Shown here: piece by piece, positions 53,129-61,735 of the stretch
How the letters are laid out: each line of letters opens with the position of its first letter
Numbering within the stretch: the stretch's first letter is position 1
Assembly: GCA_013289855.1 (NCBI GenBank)
Contig: JABCZD010000013.1
Location: 56,786-120,785, forward strand
Direction of reading: 5' to 3'
Length of the DNA stretch: 64,000 nucleotides
Origin: Acidobacteriota bacterium
GTDB lineage: Bacteria > Acidobacteriota > Terriglobia > Acidiferrales > UBA7541
Notes under the pieces: model-generated
Database searches by the model: none
The model's input: only the letters and a program-made list of their open reading frames with translations
What the model was told of the DNA's origin: nothing
Translations under genes and position numbers: made by a program

Positions 53129-53470
53129 TTATTGTGCTTTCGGCCCCACGCCAAAACTGTTCGTCTGGCGTTTCTTCGGGTTGGATTCGGGATAGCTGCT
53201 ACTGCCGTAGACCTGACTGTGCACCGCGTTGGCGTGAGCGCCCGCTACTGGCACGGCATCGCGCACGGTCTGCGGTTTCGGTTGCTTGCCATCGCGGAAG
53301 GTCTCCGTGGGCCGGTTCGTCTTGCTTTTAGGCTGGCGTGCTCCACTTTCGGCTTTGCCGTTTTCAAAATCCAAATTCATGTTCGGATTGCGATAGTTGG
53401 TTCCGTCTGGAAATTTCTCCGGGCGGAGATCGTTTTTGGTTTTGAGCTTCACTGCACTACTGTCTTTCAT
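53129..53470 (-). CDS. Hydrophilic, probably disordered hypothetical protein
   Basis: The protein has 113 residues, with an AAAGGA ribosome binding site. It is rich in Lys, Asn, Pro, Ser and Gln, with no hydrophobic core (for example KAESGARQPKSKTNRP). It lies 31 bases upstream of the Ntn-hydrolase-like gene on the same strand and is probably co-transcribed. It could be a substrate or adaptor, which is speculation. Confidence 0.55.
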   Translation of the reverse strand: MKDSSAVKLKTKNDLRPEKFPDGTNYRNPNMNLDFENGKAESGARQPKSKTNRPTETFRDGKQPKPQTVRDAVPVAGAHANAVHSQVYGSSSYPESNPKKRQTNSFGVGPKAQ

Positions 53471-53529
53471 ATTTTTCCTTTGCCGACTCCTGTCGGCTTG
53501 CTGCTAGGCCGCGTTGGTGCGGCCCGTCT

Positions 53530-53688
53530 TTACTCGTGATTCTGTGCTTTCTGCCTAGCTGCCAATGCACGCTTCTGCGCCTTCCGATCAAGCTTTGCAT
53601 CAGTGACTTTTTGTGGCTCGGGCAGATCGCGTCCACTGTGACGCTCGCTAGGAATTTCCAATGGGAACTTCCATTTACTTTTTGACAT
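53530..53688 (-). CDS. Small basic hypothetical protein
   Basis: The protein has 52 residues (MSKSKWKFPLEIPSERHSGR, ending ALAARQKAQNHE), with GGAGGA four bases upstream of the ATG. The strong ribosome binding site supports translation. The C-terminal half is a basic helix. No family recognised. Confidence 0.55.
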   Translation of the reverse strand: MSKSKWKFPLEIPSERHSGRDLPEPQKVTDAKLDRKAQKRALAARQKAQNHE

Positions 53689-53741
53689 TTATCCTCCTTC
53701 GCCTCGCGGCAGTATCAGGCGCGACGGATCGCCCCTTAGAA

Positions 53742-54314
53742 TTAATTTGGGTACCGCTTAATCTCCGCTTTGACTCGCTCTAGGACGGCAGTCCAGTCAG
53801 CTTTTTCATCTTTGGGCAACAGTTGCCGCAACCGTGCACGGCGACGATCTGTCTCAGAATGATCTTTGCGACCGCTCGAATGCTGGGCAGAATATCTTTC
53901 GATCTCGGCCATAACTTCGCGCTTGGCTTTTGAGTTAACGAGGTCCACGGCGACTTGCTTGCGGGAGTTGATGTTAGCTTCTGTTTTCCGCGTTAGCTCT
54001 GCTGAATCGGCCTTCCATGAGGCGGAGTTTGTGATGATTCCCATTTTTGCTAAAAAGTCGCGCTTCTCTCGTGCTATTTCTTTCGGAGTCCTTGGCAGGC
54101 TATGAAACTGCAAGCTGCCGCCGGATGCGAGGTCGCCCAATTCAGCCACGGCACGACTTAGATTTGAAAAGCTGAAAAAGCCCCCACACTTTTTAACGAT
54201 GAAATCCGCAATCAAACTGGCGTTATGATCTGTCTGCGACAAATGTTTTGGAGCGTGTTTGTCGGCCCAGTCGTTCACTATGGAAATTACTTCTTGTTGC
54301 TGTTGCGTTTGCAT
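53742..54314 (-). CDS. Hypothetical helical protein
   Basis: The protein has 190 residues. It contains NASLIADFIVKKCGGFFSF followed by SNLSRAVAELGDL. A similar N-x3-I-x-helix-loop-helix pattern occurs in the adjacent upstream gene. The rest is a charged helical C terminus. It starts immediately after the stop of that gene, so the two are coupled. No function is recognised. Confidence 0.65.
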   Translation of the reverse strand: MQTQQQQEVISIVNDWADKHAPKHLSQTDHNASLIADFIVKKCGGFFSFSNLSRAVAELGDLASGGSLQFHSLPRTPKEIAREKRDFLAKMGIITNSASWKADSAELTRKTEANINSRKQVAVDLVNSKAKREVMAEIERYSAQHSSGRKDHSETDRRRARLRQLLPKDEKADWTAVLERVKAEIKRYPN

Positions 54315-54860
54315 CTACAAATATCCTTTCGCGCTTTGCGCGACATAAGTTTGTTTCTGAACTCCCAATCGATCATTCAAAGCATCCGTTCCAAAGAGCC
54401 GCATTAGTTTCGCCAGCACTGGAGCCGGCAGTGCTTTGATATTTTCGGCCGTCAGCGCAACCGTCTCGCCGTTGACCCGCCACGACTCCGGTAGCTGTGG
54501 CGTCAGATTAGGTTTGCTGGCGCGTATGTCCGCCTTCAGCTCATCGGTTGACATCGCCAGCTTGCGCTGATTTTCTTTCTGGATTGCTTCATTTCTTTCC
54601 GCTAGTTCATCTGCCTGATCTTTGGCAACGGACTTGGCGGACTTGACTGCTAGACGATTGCTCAGTTGTGAAACCGCGAACTCCAGATCAGGCTCGGTTA
54701 TGCCAACGGCGACTACATCATCCAAATAGCCGAAAATTAATCTCTCATTGGCAATGCATGACAGTTCAGGGTGCAAACGTATCCACGACGTATAGACTCG
54801 CTGATTTTCGACCGCCAACCTTTCGGCGGCTATTTTTTCCTGGTCTTGCTTTAGTGACAC
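54315..54860 (-). CDS. Hypothetical helical protein
   Basis: The protein has 181 residues from a GTG. The segment WIRLHPELSCIANERLIFGY is followed by GITEPDLEFAVSQL, a pattern common in small phage and island proteins of unknown role. The middle part is a Lys/Glu-rich helix. It overlaps the upstream small zinc protein gene by ten bases and abuts the downstream gene. Confidence 0.65.
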   Translation of the reverse strand: MSLKQDQEKIAAERLAVENQRVYTSWIRLHPELSCIANERLIFGYLDDVVAVGITEPDLEFAVSQLSNRLAVKSAKSVAKDQADELAERNEAIQKENQRKLAMSTDELKADIRASKPNLTPQLPESWRVNGETVALTAENIKALPAPVLAKLMRLFGTDALNDRLGVQKQTYVAQSAKGYL

Positions 54861-55021
54861 TTTTCTTGCTCCTTTTCATCTTTATGTATTTGCCTCAGGC
54901 TGTGGACGGCAAAACTTCCGCCCTCTTTGAACCTGTGCAACATGCCGTACCGTAATTTTATTTCTTCAGCATTGGCAGGAATGCGGTCAAACTCTCTTCC
55001 GCAAAGCGTGCATTTGAACAT
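54851..55021 (-). CDS. Small protein with CxxC motif
   Basis: The protein has 56 residues from an ATG at 55021 with GAGGAGA upstream, preferred over the start at 55063. It begins MFKCTLCGREFDRIP, half of a zinc finger, with His residues further on (MLHRF, SLRQIH, EKCH) that could complete a C2H2-like site. Confidence 0.55.
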   Translation of the reverse strand: MFKCTLCGREFDRIPANAEEIKLRYGMLHRFKEGGSFAVHSLRQIHKDEKEQEKCH

Positions 55022-55052
55022 CGATTCTCCTCTGATAAATTCGACCTTGTTT

Positions 55053-55739
55053 CTATCGCTCAATCATCGCCAGCCGTACGACGGGCAATCTGGACTGCTC
55101 AAGTAGCTCTTTCTGAAATTGTAGGTATTCGACTTGATTCAATTTCTCAATGTTTTTTCGTTCGATTTCGCGCTGGCGTTCCCAATGAAGTTCCCACGAA
55201 AAATATAAACAACTCTGGTTCGAGCAAACTTCGCTGTTCCCGCCACAATCACAGTTTGGTTGCTTAGATCGTGCTGCTGGCGCGAGAGCTATCGGCGCGA
55301 GGCTAGTCACGTCTATCGTGTGGTCGGAGTCTGGCGCTGGTTCCCAGTAGGCAAGCGTTTCGAGAGCTTGGTCGTTTCGATACCCCATATCGTCATCGAA
55401 TTCATAGGTTTTCAGCGAAAGAAACTTCATGATGTCGCCGAGGGGTTTGCTGAAAAACAATTTCACAATACGACGGGCGAAGCTCTCGACGGTCTCATTT
55501 GGCTGAATGTCATCGCATGGAATGCCTTTGGCCCGAAATGCGAAAGCAAAGCGCCGGCATGTCGTCAACATTTCTTCAGACGTTCGATAATCCTGAAAAG
55601 GCAAATATTCATAAATATCGATCAGCATCTTGCTTCTTCGCTCCTCGTCAAACTGCTTTGCCCATGCGACACGGCTGCGATATCTCTGCTGGCGCTGACG
55701 GTGTAGCTCGCGCTCGCGGGCAGTGGACTTCTTTTTCAT
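55053..55739 (-). CDS. Hypothetical protein with cysteine cluster
   Basis: The protein has 228 residues. The N terminus is strongly basic (KKKSTARERELHRQRQQRYR), the middle is helical, and a cysteine cluster NCDCGGNSEVCSNQSC lies near 165-180, suggesting a metal site. A charged helix follows. AAGGAAA precedes the ATG. It is the first gene of a minus-strand group running to 53530 or beyond. The 445 bases to 56184 contain no gene, only imperfect palindromes near 55825. Confidence 0.6.
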   Translation of the reverse strand: MKKKSTARERELHRQRQQRYRSRVAWAKQFDEERRSKMLIDIYEYLPFQDYRTSEEMLTTCRRFAFAFRAKGIPCDDIQPNETVESFARRIVKLFFSKPLGDIMKFLSLKTYEFDDDMGYRNDQALETLAYWEPAPDSDHTIDVTSLAPIALAPAARSKQPNCDCGGNSEVCSNQSCLYFSWELHWERQREIERKNIEKLNQVEYLQFQKELLEQSRLPVVRLAMIER

Positions 55740-56149
55740 TTGGTTTCCTTCGTCGGCATTCCGACTTAATAAAAATAAACTGGCACACGGGGGTGCTGTG
55801 CGCTACCGCCACGGATGAGTACGGCGGGCGACCGTACTGGGCGGGGTACTCGGGGTAGCTGCGTCCCGTCACATTTGGGCGTCACTTTTGTGCAATGGAA
55901 ATCGCTTTTGTCCACGCCACTGCAGGCGGAAGAGTTCCTGACGGCGGGGGCGACCACGGTGGAGTCTTCGCTGTGAAAATCGAAACGGATTCCAGACCAT
56001 CGAGACCGAACGCCAGAGATAAAAATTGATTCGGCTCACTCCGTCGCTGGAAATAAATTAAGGATCGGCGCTCCGTTGCCGGGCTGTCGCGTCCGCGATT
56101 GTCCGTTGCGGTTTGTTGCAAAAACATTTCGCTGGATTGCGGATTTCTC

Positions 56150-56178
56150 TTGACATGAAATAACCTAACGGATAGCAT
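56150..56178 (+). promoter_or_regulatory. Sigma-70 promoter for the serine recombinase unit
   Basis: TTGACA (56150-56155), 17 bases, then TAGCAT (56173-56178). The expected start point falls at about 56185, on the GTG of the next small frame. Confidence 0.65.
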
Positions 56179-56184
56179 CGACGC

Positions 56185-56316
56185 GTGAATGAGAAACAGA
56201 TAATCCGCGAAGCCATGCGTTTGCTTGGCGCTAGAACATCGAAGAAAAAGGCAAAGTCGTCGGCGGCTAACGGCAAGCTCGGCGGCAGACCTAAGAAAGT
56301 CAAGGTGAAGTCATGA
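56185..56316 (+). CDS. Micro-protein coupled to the serine recombinase
   Basis: The protein has 43 residues from a GTG: NEKQIIREAMRLLGARTSKK, ending GGRPKKVKVKS. It is helical at first and then strongly basic. Its stop overlaps the recombinase ATG (ATGA at 56313-56316). The promoter places the transcript start at this GTG, so the message may be leaderless. Confidence 0.5.
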   Translation: MNEKQIIREAMRLLGARTSKKKAKSSAANGKLGGRPKKVKVKS

Positions 56317-56897
56317 GAGTTGGAATCTATGCTCGCGTTTCCACTTCCGACAAGGGACAAGACCCGGAGATGCAATTGCGCGAACTCCGCGAGCACTGCC
56401 AGCGTCGAGGCTGGGAAATCGTCGGCGAGTACGTTGATATTGGCCAGAGCGGCTCTAAGGATTCGCGGCCAGAACTTAACAGGCTGATGGCTGATGCCAA
56501 GCGCCGTAAGCTAGATTCGGTCCTGATCTGGAAATTTGACCGCTTTGGGCGGTCCCTAAAACACCTGGTCAATGCCTTGGCTGAGTTTGAATCGCTCGGC
56601 ATCGCCTTTATCAGCCTGAAAGAAAGCCTCGATTTGACTACGCCAGCGGGACGCCTGATGTTTGGCATCATCTCGGCAATGGCTGAATTTGAACGCGACT
56701 TAATCCGCGAGCGGGTGCGGTCTGGCATCGCCAACCGTCGAGCCAAGGGATTCCGCGTTGGTCGCAAACCTATCGCTCTTGATTCGGCGAGACTGCAAGG
56801 GCTTCGATCCGAAGGGCAGACCATCCGCGAGATCGCCGTGACGCTTGGTTGCAGCCGCTCGCTTGTCCATAAAACCCTCGCGGAACAGACCGCGTAA
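56313..56897 (+). CDS. Serine recombinase (resolvase/invertase)
   Basis: The protein has 194 residues. The resolvase catalytic domain has Arg8 and nucleophile Ser10 in YARVSTSDKGQ, and Asp76, Arg77 and Arg80 in WKFDRFGRSL. The long E helix (SAMAEFERDLIRERVRSG) leads to a C-terminal helix-turn-helix (IREIAVTLGCSRSLVHKTL). The size fits small resolvases/invertases. It may resolve element dimers or invert a segment. A terminator follows. Confidence 0.93.
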   Translation: MRVGIYARVSTSDKGQDPEMQLRELREHCQRRGWEIVGEYVDIGQSGSKDSRPELNRLMADAKRRKLDSVLIWKFDRFGRSLKHLVNALAEFESLGIAFISLKESLDLTTPAGRLMFGIISAMAEFERDLIRERVRSGIANRRAKGFRVGRKPIALDSARLQGLRSEGQTIREIAVTLGCSRSLVHKTLAEQTA

Positions 56898-56980
56898 GCC
56901 GTCTGTTTTCACAGCTCGGTTGCTTTGGCTTTTCCGTCCTTCTGAGAACTCCTAAAAAGACAAAATTCGAGCTGCTAACA

Positions 56981-57014
56981 AGCCCCTAGCCGATCTGACT
57001 GGGGGCTTTTTCTT
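56981..57014 (+). terminator. Rho-independent terminator after the recombinase
   Basis: AGCCCC (56981-56986) pairs with GGGGCT (57002-57007), followed by a T-rich tract TTTTCTTT. Confidence 0.75.
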
Positions 57015-57060
57015 TCCCTGTCGCTATTAGTTCGCTGGCGGTCCGGCCAACAATCGCGCC

Positions 57061-57107
57061 CGAATTAAATAATTCGCGCTCCCCCACGCACCCGAATTAA
57101 TTAATTC
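57061..57107. repeat. Two A+T-rich palindromes
   Basis: CGAATTAAATAATTCG (57061-57076) and the perfect 14-bp palindrome GAATTAATTAATTC (57094-57107) are both preceded by CCC. They lie in the 840-base gene-free stretch between the recombinase and the primase gene, which also holds the palindrome TTTCCTAGGAAA near 57418. Confidence 0.65.
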
Positions 57108-57532
57108 AGCGGAATTATCCAGAATCCAGAAATCGCTGTTAAATCTGCTTAGGACGATTCGGAATTGATCTCGTGGAGTCCTGGTTGCCTCGCTACACCC
57201 CTTTACTTCTGTTCCCGCCCATCCTGACCGCCGCGCCACTAGCCTAGCCGTGCCGTCGCGCTGGCGCGTACAGCCACGATCTTGCGACTGATGGCTCTGA
57301 AGACCTACCGCCTGCCCGGCTTGCCTAGAATCGCTCCTAAACGATAAAATAACGAGTTGGACATACTGCAAGGTGACGCTGAGACGGTCAAAATTGGAAT
57401 TTTTGCGTTAAAATAACTTTCCTAGGAAACGCCTAGCACTGCCGCTGGACAGGGTGACGCCGTTGGAGATCGCGGACTATTGCTATCTACCGTCCGGCGC
57501 GGAACCCTTTAGCCTGATTTGTTCGCCGTCAT

Positions 57533-57737
57533 CCACTTGCTACCATTCACTTGCTCCATATACACACAGAAAAAGGGTATGTATTTGGTAGCAGGTGAAA
57601 AAAATTGGCTTAACTCTAGCAATTTCATGGGCGTCACCTGCTACCACGTTTTTTGACTTTTCGTTTTTGACGACTCAGAACGGAGAGGCTTGGTAGCAAG
57701 TGAAAACTGGTCCAGACGGCGAATCCACCTGCTACCA
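57533..57737. repeat. Iteron-like array, TGGTAGCARGTG
   Basis: Five copies lie at 57533-57545 (minus), 57585-57600 (plus), 57634-57646 (minus), 57690-57706 (plus) and 57725-57737 (minus). A degenerate minus copy is at 57546-57558. Plus copies are followed by AAAA. Intervening sequence is A+T-rich. The array ends four bases before the 3' end of the primase gene, consistent with a replication origin or regulator array. Confidence 0.7.
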
Positions 57738-57741
57738 CCAC

Positions 57742-60117
57742 TTATTCCGTCACCGGCAGGTATTTGTCATATTTCTGCCCGTTAGCCCTTTGGACTGGCA
57801 CCGTTGTTAGCCAAACTGGCTCATACGTCTTCCAAGCCCGTTCAAAGATATGCCCCTCGTTGTCACGGTGCGCGTGAGTCAGAGTTTCATAATCACGGCG
57901 GCTCAGTGCTACCTGTTCCCTCGGTATGCCAGCGGCGAGTTGTCTTTGCATGCGGCTGGTCAAGTCTTTGATCTTGCCCAGGTAGAAGCCGACCCTATCG
58001 GGTGCCTCGCTGCGGAAGCAGACACGGCGAATCACGAGCTGACGAGTAAACTGCCGAATGGCTATCTCTAGGTCATCCAGACCGACTTGCTTAACTCCGC
58101 GCCCGAAGGCTGCCATGTAAGCATCCAGCGCTAGGTTTTTCTTAAAGCGTGCTTTCTTGCGCACGTCGGCGGGTTGCGCTGCCCAGAATTGCTCCAGCCG
58201 ATTTCTAGCCTCCGCTGACATCGTCATCGTGCCAGAGAAATCCAGACTGTTTAATTCCATCAGCATCGCGATAGCATCTTTAGGACTTATCGCGGGAAGG
58301 TCGCCTGCCTCCACTGCCACGCCGAATTCTGGATAAAGCCTGTCGAACATACCCAGTTTGGTCCGTCCAGCGAGTGCCTGCATAAAAACGTCGCCGTCTT
58401 GCCCACACATGACCATGCACAGCCGCGCATCACTCTTACTTTTTGTACCTGGGCCGTTTTTCTTTTTGGCAAGAACTCTGGAAATCTGCGTCGAGTCCGC
58501 AAGCTCAATCATGGTGTCGAGGATTGCAGGGTTGCGTGTCGCCGTAGCTTTATTGCCCAGGCTCACAATCTCGTCTATGTAACAGATCACGGTTTGATCC
58601 TGAGGCGGTTCGAAGAAAAAGTCTCTAAGGCCGGCACCAGAGTCCGCACTGCTGATTATCTTGATGTCGGATGGAGTGCTTGCAGAGCCAGTGGGGTTGA
58701 GAATTTGAGACATTCGTCTCCAAGATTCGCCTTTGCCGCTACCTGTCTCGCCGATTAGCGCACCGTAATAGCGCGGCTCAGCGTCAAGCGTTTCAAACCT
58801 AACTTTGCCTGCCATCCGCGCCCCGACAACAACCTTCGCAATCAGAAACGGAAACTGCGGGGCCATTGTTGTGCCGTGGGTAATCAGATCAACGAACTTT
58901 TTATATATTCCAGTCATGACGGACGGATCAAAAGCGGGAATGGAATCCGTTGAGGATTCGTCCACGGTTACATCTGGCACGTCGATTGGTTTATCGTTAG
59001 CGGGCTTGGACTCCGTCAACGGCAAAATGATGATGTCCGAAGAATCGCCCGATTTGCCGAACACCAGATGATGACCAACCTTTTCCTGCATCCAGTGGCG
59101 CAATTCTTTCCACTGACGAACGTTTAAGCAGCGGTGTTTGCATTCATAGATGAGTTTGCCCGTATCAAACATGATGACGGACGAACTGGACGTTGGCTCT
59201 GTCACCTGGGAGGTGTGCAAACTATCCCAAGGGCAGATGATGTTCCATTGGAAACCACCGCCTTCGACACCTTTATAATTTTGCCGTCTGAGATAATCGA
59301 CACCAGCCTCATCGAAAGCCGCCTCGACATAGTCTGCGATCTCGTTCTGTTCATCCGTACCGATGGCTGGACCAGCGACAACGGGAGTTGGTTCGTTCTG
59401 CTCTGGAGACTGCGCCAAGGGGCGAAAATCAATAATCGTGTACGTGCGCCCGCTCGGATGGATACTGCCTGCGCCCAAAACGTAGGCACCACGGCTGCGA
59501 ACCTCGCCGATCTTCTTATCGTTGTCGTTGGTGGAAGGTTTACCCGTCGCATCGACGTACATGTTTCGCGTCTTGCAGGAGCCGCGATAATACATCTGGA
59601 TGCCTTCGATTCCGTCTTTAGCTTCGCGGCCCGTCCTGACCGTTTCCGTTGGCACAGCGTCCGCGAACGGCCTAGCAGCGTCGTAGTCCACAACGACTAA
59701 GCCCGAGCGCCCCAGATCAATCCCGATGTTGTAATTTGGATTCTCCATCCACCATGCGCGTACCGCGTCAGGATCGTTTGAGGAGTCTTTGAAACCGTGC
59801 TTCGTTGCTGGTGCCTTGCTGCGCGGCCAGCAAGGGAAGATGTACCGACGACGGCGAACATGGTATAGCGCCCAGTCCAGCAGCGTCTTGAGTTTGCGCA
59901 CCTGTTCTTTTTGGTATTTCGCTTCCTCGATGCAATCGTAGAGCCTGCAATCATGAACACTGCCGAACGGTTCAATCCCAAAATCGTCAGGACTGATCTG
60001 CGCTAAATCGAGTTCCTGATGGCTCGGCGTCGTCCATTCTGGCGCGGTAGCGACGGCGGTCGCCTCGCTGCGTAACTGTGCTGCTTTTATTGCTAGCAGA
60101 GTCTGGGTCGGATTCAT
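57742..60117 (-). CDS. Bifunctional primase-polymerase with helicase-like ATPase
   Basis: The protein has 791 residues. After an N-terminal helical region comes a Prim-Pol domain: FPCWPRSKAPATKHGFKD, catalytic Asp144 and Asp146 in LVVVDYDAARP, and His220 in GAGSIHPSGRTY. A zinc-finger-like stretch follows with Cys295, His301, Cys326 and Cys330. The C-terminal ATPase domain has Walker A GETGSGKG (456-463) and Walker B CYIDEIVSL. Such fusions start replication of plasmids, phages and satellites. It overlaps a cold-shock-like gene by ATGA. Confidence 0.88.
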   Translation of the reverse strand: MNPTQTLLAIKAAQLRSEATAVATAPEWTTPSHQELDLAQISPDDFGIEPFGSVHDCRLYDCIEEAKYQKEQVRKLKTLLDWALYHVRRRRYIFPCWPRSKAPATKHGFKDSSNDPDAVRAWWMENPNYNIGIDLGRSGLVVVDYDAARPFADAVPTETVRTGREAKDGIEGIQMYYRGSCKTRNMYVDATGKPSTNDNDKKIGEVRSRGAYVLGAGSIHPSGRTYTIIDFRPLAQSPEQNEPTPVVAGPAIGTDEQNEIADYVEAAFDEAGVDYLRRQNYKGVEGGGFQWNIICPWDSLHTSQVTEPTSSSSVIMFDTGKLIYECKHRCLNVRQWKELRHWMQEKVGHHLVFGKSGDSSDIIILPLTESKPANDKPIDVPDVTVDESSTDSIPAFDPSVMTGIYKKFVDLITHGTTMAPQFPFLIAKVVVGARMAGKVRFETLDAEPRYYGALIGETGSGKGESWRRMSQILNPTGSASTPSDIKIISSADSGAGLRDFFFEPPQDQTVICYIDEIVSLGNKATATRNPAILDTMIELADSTQISRVLAKKKNGPGTKSKSDARLCMVMCGQDGDVFMQALAGRTKLGMFDRLYPEFGVAVEAGDLPAISPKDAIAMLMELNSLDFSGTMTMSAEARNRLEQFWAAQPADVRKKARFKKNLALDAYMAAFGRGVKQVGLDDLEIAIRQFTRQLVIRRVCFRSEAPDRVGFYLGKIKDLTSRMQRQLAAGIPREQVALSRRDYETLTHAHRDNEGHIFERAWKTYEPVWLTTVPVQRANGQKYDKYLPVTE

Positions 60118-60416
60118 CGCGACACCAACTCTTCCGCCGTGTTCGATTCCATGCCCGCAAGCGCTGACGTGGACGGCAATTCTATTTCAATGGGAGTTAC
60201 ATTAATCGCCTGCGGTAACTCGCCGGGCTTTCGCGGCGGCTTTACATCGAAGCGCACCTTTTCGCCCACTTCTGGAGGCGTCGCGCGGTCAAACTGCGTG
60301 ATGTGGCAAAAATATCTTTCTTTGTGTGTCACGAGGACAATACCGAATCCCCGTTCGTTCCAACTGCGGATTACTCCAATTTTGCGTTCTGTTTCTGTTC
60401 CAGCTTCCATTTCCAA
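60114..60416 (-). CDS. Cold-shock-like OB-fold protein
   Basis: The protein has 100 residues. KIGVIRSWNERGFGIVLV, RYFCHITQFDRATPPEVG and KVRFDVKPP follow the cold-shock domain pattern (GxIKWFxxxxGFGFI, FxHxS). The Phe-rich RNP motifs are partly changed. Overlap with the primase start suggests a single-strand nucleic acid binding partner in replication. Confidence 0.72.
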   Translation of the reverse strand: MEMEAGTETERKIGVIRSWNERGFGIVLVTHKERYFCHITQFDRATPPEVGEKVRFDVKPPRKPGELPQAINVTPIEIELPSTSALAGMESNTAEELVSR

Positions 60417-60482
60417 TTCCTTCGATCAATTAATTGATCCAATCAATGACGCGACAGATCGTGCTTGCCGTCGTTTTGCTGC

Positions 60483-60665
60483 TTACTGCTGTACTGCTTT
60501 TTCAGCTTTTGCTTCGTTAGCGTCGTAGGCTTCCGTCAGAAACCCCAGACGCTCCGCTACTTGTCGGACTGCTGAGTCGCTGACGTTGTTTCTACGGGCC
60601 TGGGCAAAATATCGCCCTGATTTCAGAAACTCGTCGAATAGCGATTCCTTCGCTTCTTTCTGCAT
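60483..60665 (-). CDS. Small helical hypothetical protein
   Basis: The protein has 60 residues, with GAGGAG upstream of the ATG. VSDSAVRQVAERLGFLTEAY looks like a helix-turn-helix. It lies 66 bases upstream of the cold-shock-like gene, on the same strand. Confidence 0.55.
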   Translation of the reverse strand: MQKEAKESLFDEFLKSGRYFAQARRNNVSDSAVRQVAERLGFLTEAYDANEAKAEKAVQQ

Positions 60666-60786
60666 AAAAACTCCTCGGCATTTTCCTGCCGTCTGATTTC
60701 TCCTCTCGTTTCAAGAATTATTGTTCTTCGAGCCTGAGTCCCACTTTGTTGCACCGCTATTTGGCGGTCCTACTTACTACCACTGT

Positions 60787-61113
60787 CTACGCTTGATTCC
60801 ACGTCACTGAAATTTGCAATTCGCCCGCACGTCGAGCCTTCAAAAGATCGTGGACCGTTTGAGCATTCGAGAGGTCTAGCGGAATTGGCGCGACTGCCTG
60901 CACTAAGGCTTCAATTTCGGTTCTCAATGCTAATAGTTGCTCCGCAGTCGAATTGTCGAACGATCTGCCTTTGTTGAGCGCTTGATTAAGGCGGCTCTGT
61001 GACGCACCTGAGATTTTGTCCAGTTGTGCCAGCGTACTAAAACTGTCCGCAGTCATGCGGCGCGAATTAAGCCACTGGCGGAGTCGGTTTTCGGCTGAAA
61101 ATGTTGCGGTCAT
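60787..61113 (-). CDS. Hypothetical protein, possible helix-turn-helix
   Basis: The protein has 108 residues. ENRLRQWLNSRRMTADSFST and KISGASQSRLNQALNKGRSF resemble a Cro/C1-type DNA-binding fold. A second half with VPIPL-like strands (APIPLDLSNAQTVHDLL) is unknown. AGGA precedes the ATG. It may be the element's regulator, which is inference. Confidence 0.55.
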   Translation of the reverse strand: MTATFSAENRLRQWLNSRRMTADSFSTLAQLDKISGASQSRLNQALNKGRSFDNSTAEQLLALRTEIEALVQAVAPIPLDLSNAQTVHDLLKARRAGELQISVTWNQA

Positions 61114-61174
61114 TCCTGTCCTCTAATGCATCGGATTTAGTACAACTACTGACTAAAAAAGGGGTGCCCACCGT

Positions 61175-61735
61175 TCAATTAGGTTCGGCGGGCACTCCAG
61201 TTGGATAACTTATGGGATTAGAGTCCCGAGAAGGTAAGGCTACCCGCTCATAGGGGGTATCTCGGGTAGACTCATTTATTTTTTCCACCTTGGCTGGCTC
61301 GGTCTTGGCCTTGCGTGGGCGTCCACGCGGACGCTTGGAATACGGTTTCCCGTTGCGTCGTAGACCTTTAATGACTCGGCGGATTTGCTGGACAATGCTC
61401 GAAACCTGACCAGACTCCCAATTCATCTCCTGCTCGATAAATCTATCCGCCTCGCCCAGACGGAAATAGTGATAGATGACCACTGCCCAGACGTGTGCCT
61501 GAGAGCGCTCAAATTGATCTGACCCGAGCAAGGGGAAATGCTTCAGGAGAAACTCGCGGGTACCAGTATCGTTATATAAGAACGGCGCGGTATCTTCTTC
61601 TTTTCTGTGCTGGACTTGAGTGAAGCGCGGCGCTACGACTTGCATGCCGCTCATAAACGATTCGTCGCCGTCAAGGACTTGTCGTAGGTCTTGATAGTCG
61701 CTATCACTGAGACGCGACCTGGGGTGATCCTGCAT
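61175..61735 (-). CDS. Hypothetical DNA-binding-like protein with AT-hook
   Basis: The protein has 186 residues. The central part (ADRFIEQEMNWESGQVSSIV) resembles a helix-turn-helix, followed by a strongly basic KRPRGRPRKAKTE that contains the AT-hook core RGRPRK. The C-terminal 50 residues are disordered. It is the first gene of the minus-strand replication group. Confidence 0.6.
   Translation of the reverse strand: MQDHPRSRLSDSDYQDLRQVLDGDESFMSGMQVVAPRFTQVQHRKEEDTAPFLYNDTGTREFLLKHFPLLGSDQFERSQAHVWAVVIYHYFRLGEADRFIEQEMNWESGQVSSIVQQIRRVIKGLRRNGKPYSKRPRGRPRKAKTEPAKVEKINESTRDTPYERVALPSRDSNPISYPTGVPAEPN

Noticed and set aside
57370..57385. A single GCTGAGACGG in the integrated element as another activator site
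   Set aside because: Only one half site, no palindrome and no sigma-54-like promoter beside it.
57533..57737. CRISPR array
   Set aside because: The repeat units are about 12 bases, alternate in strand and have uneven spacing; no cas genes nearby.
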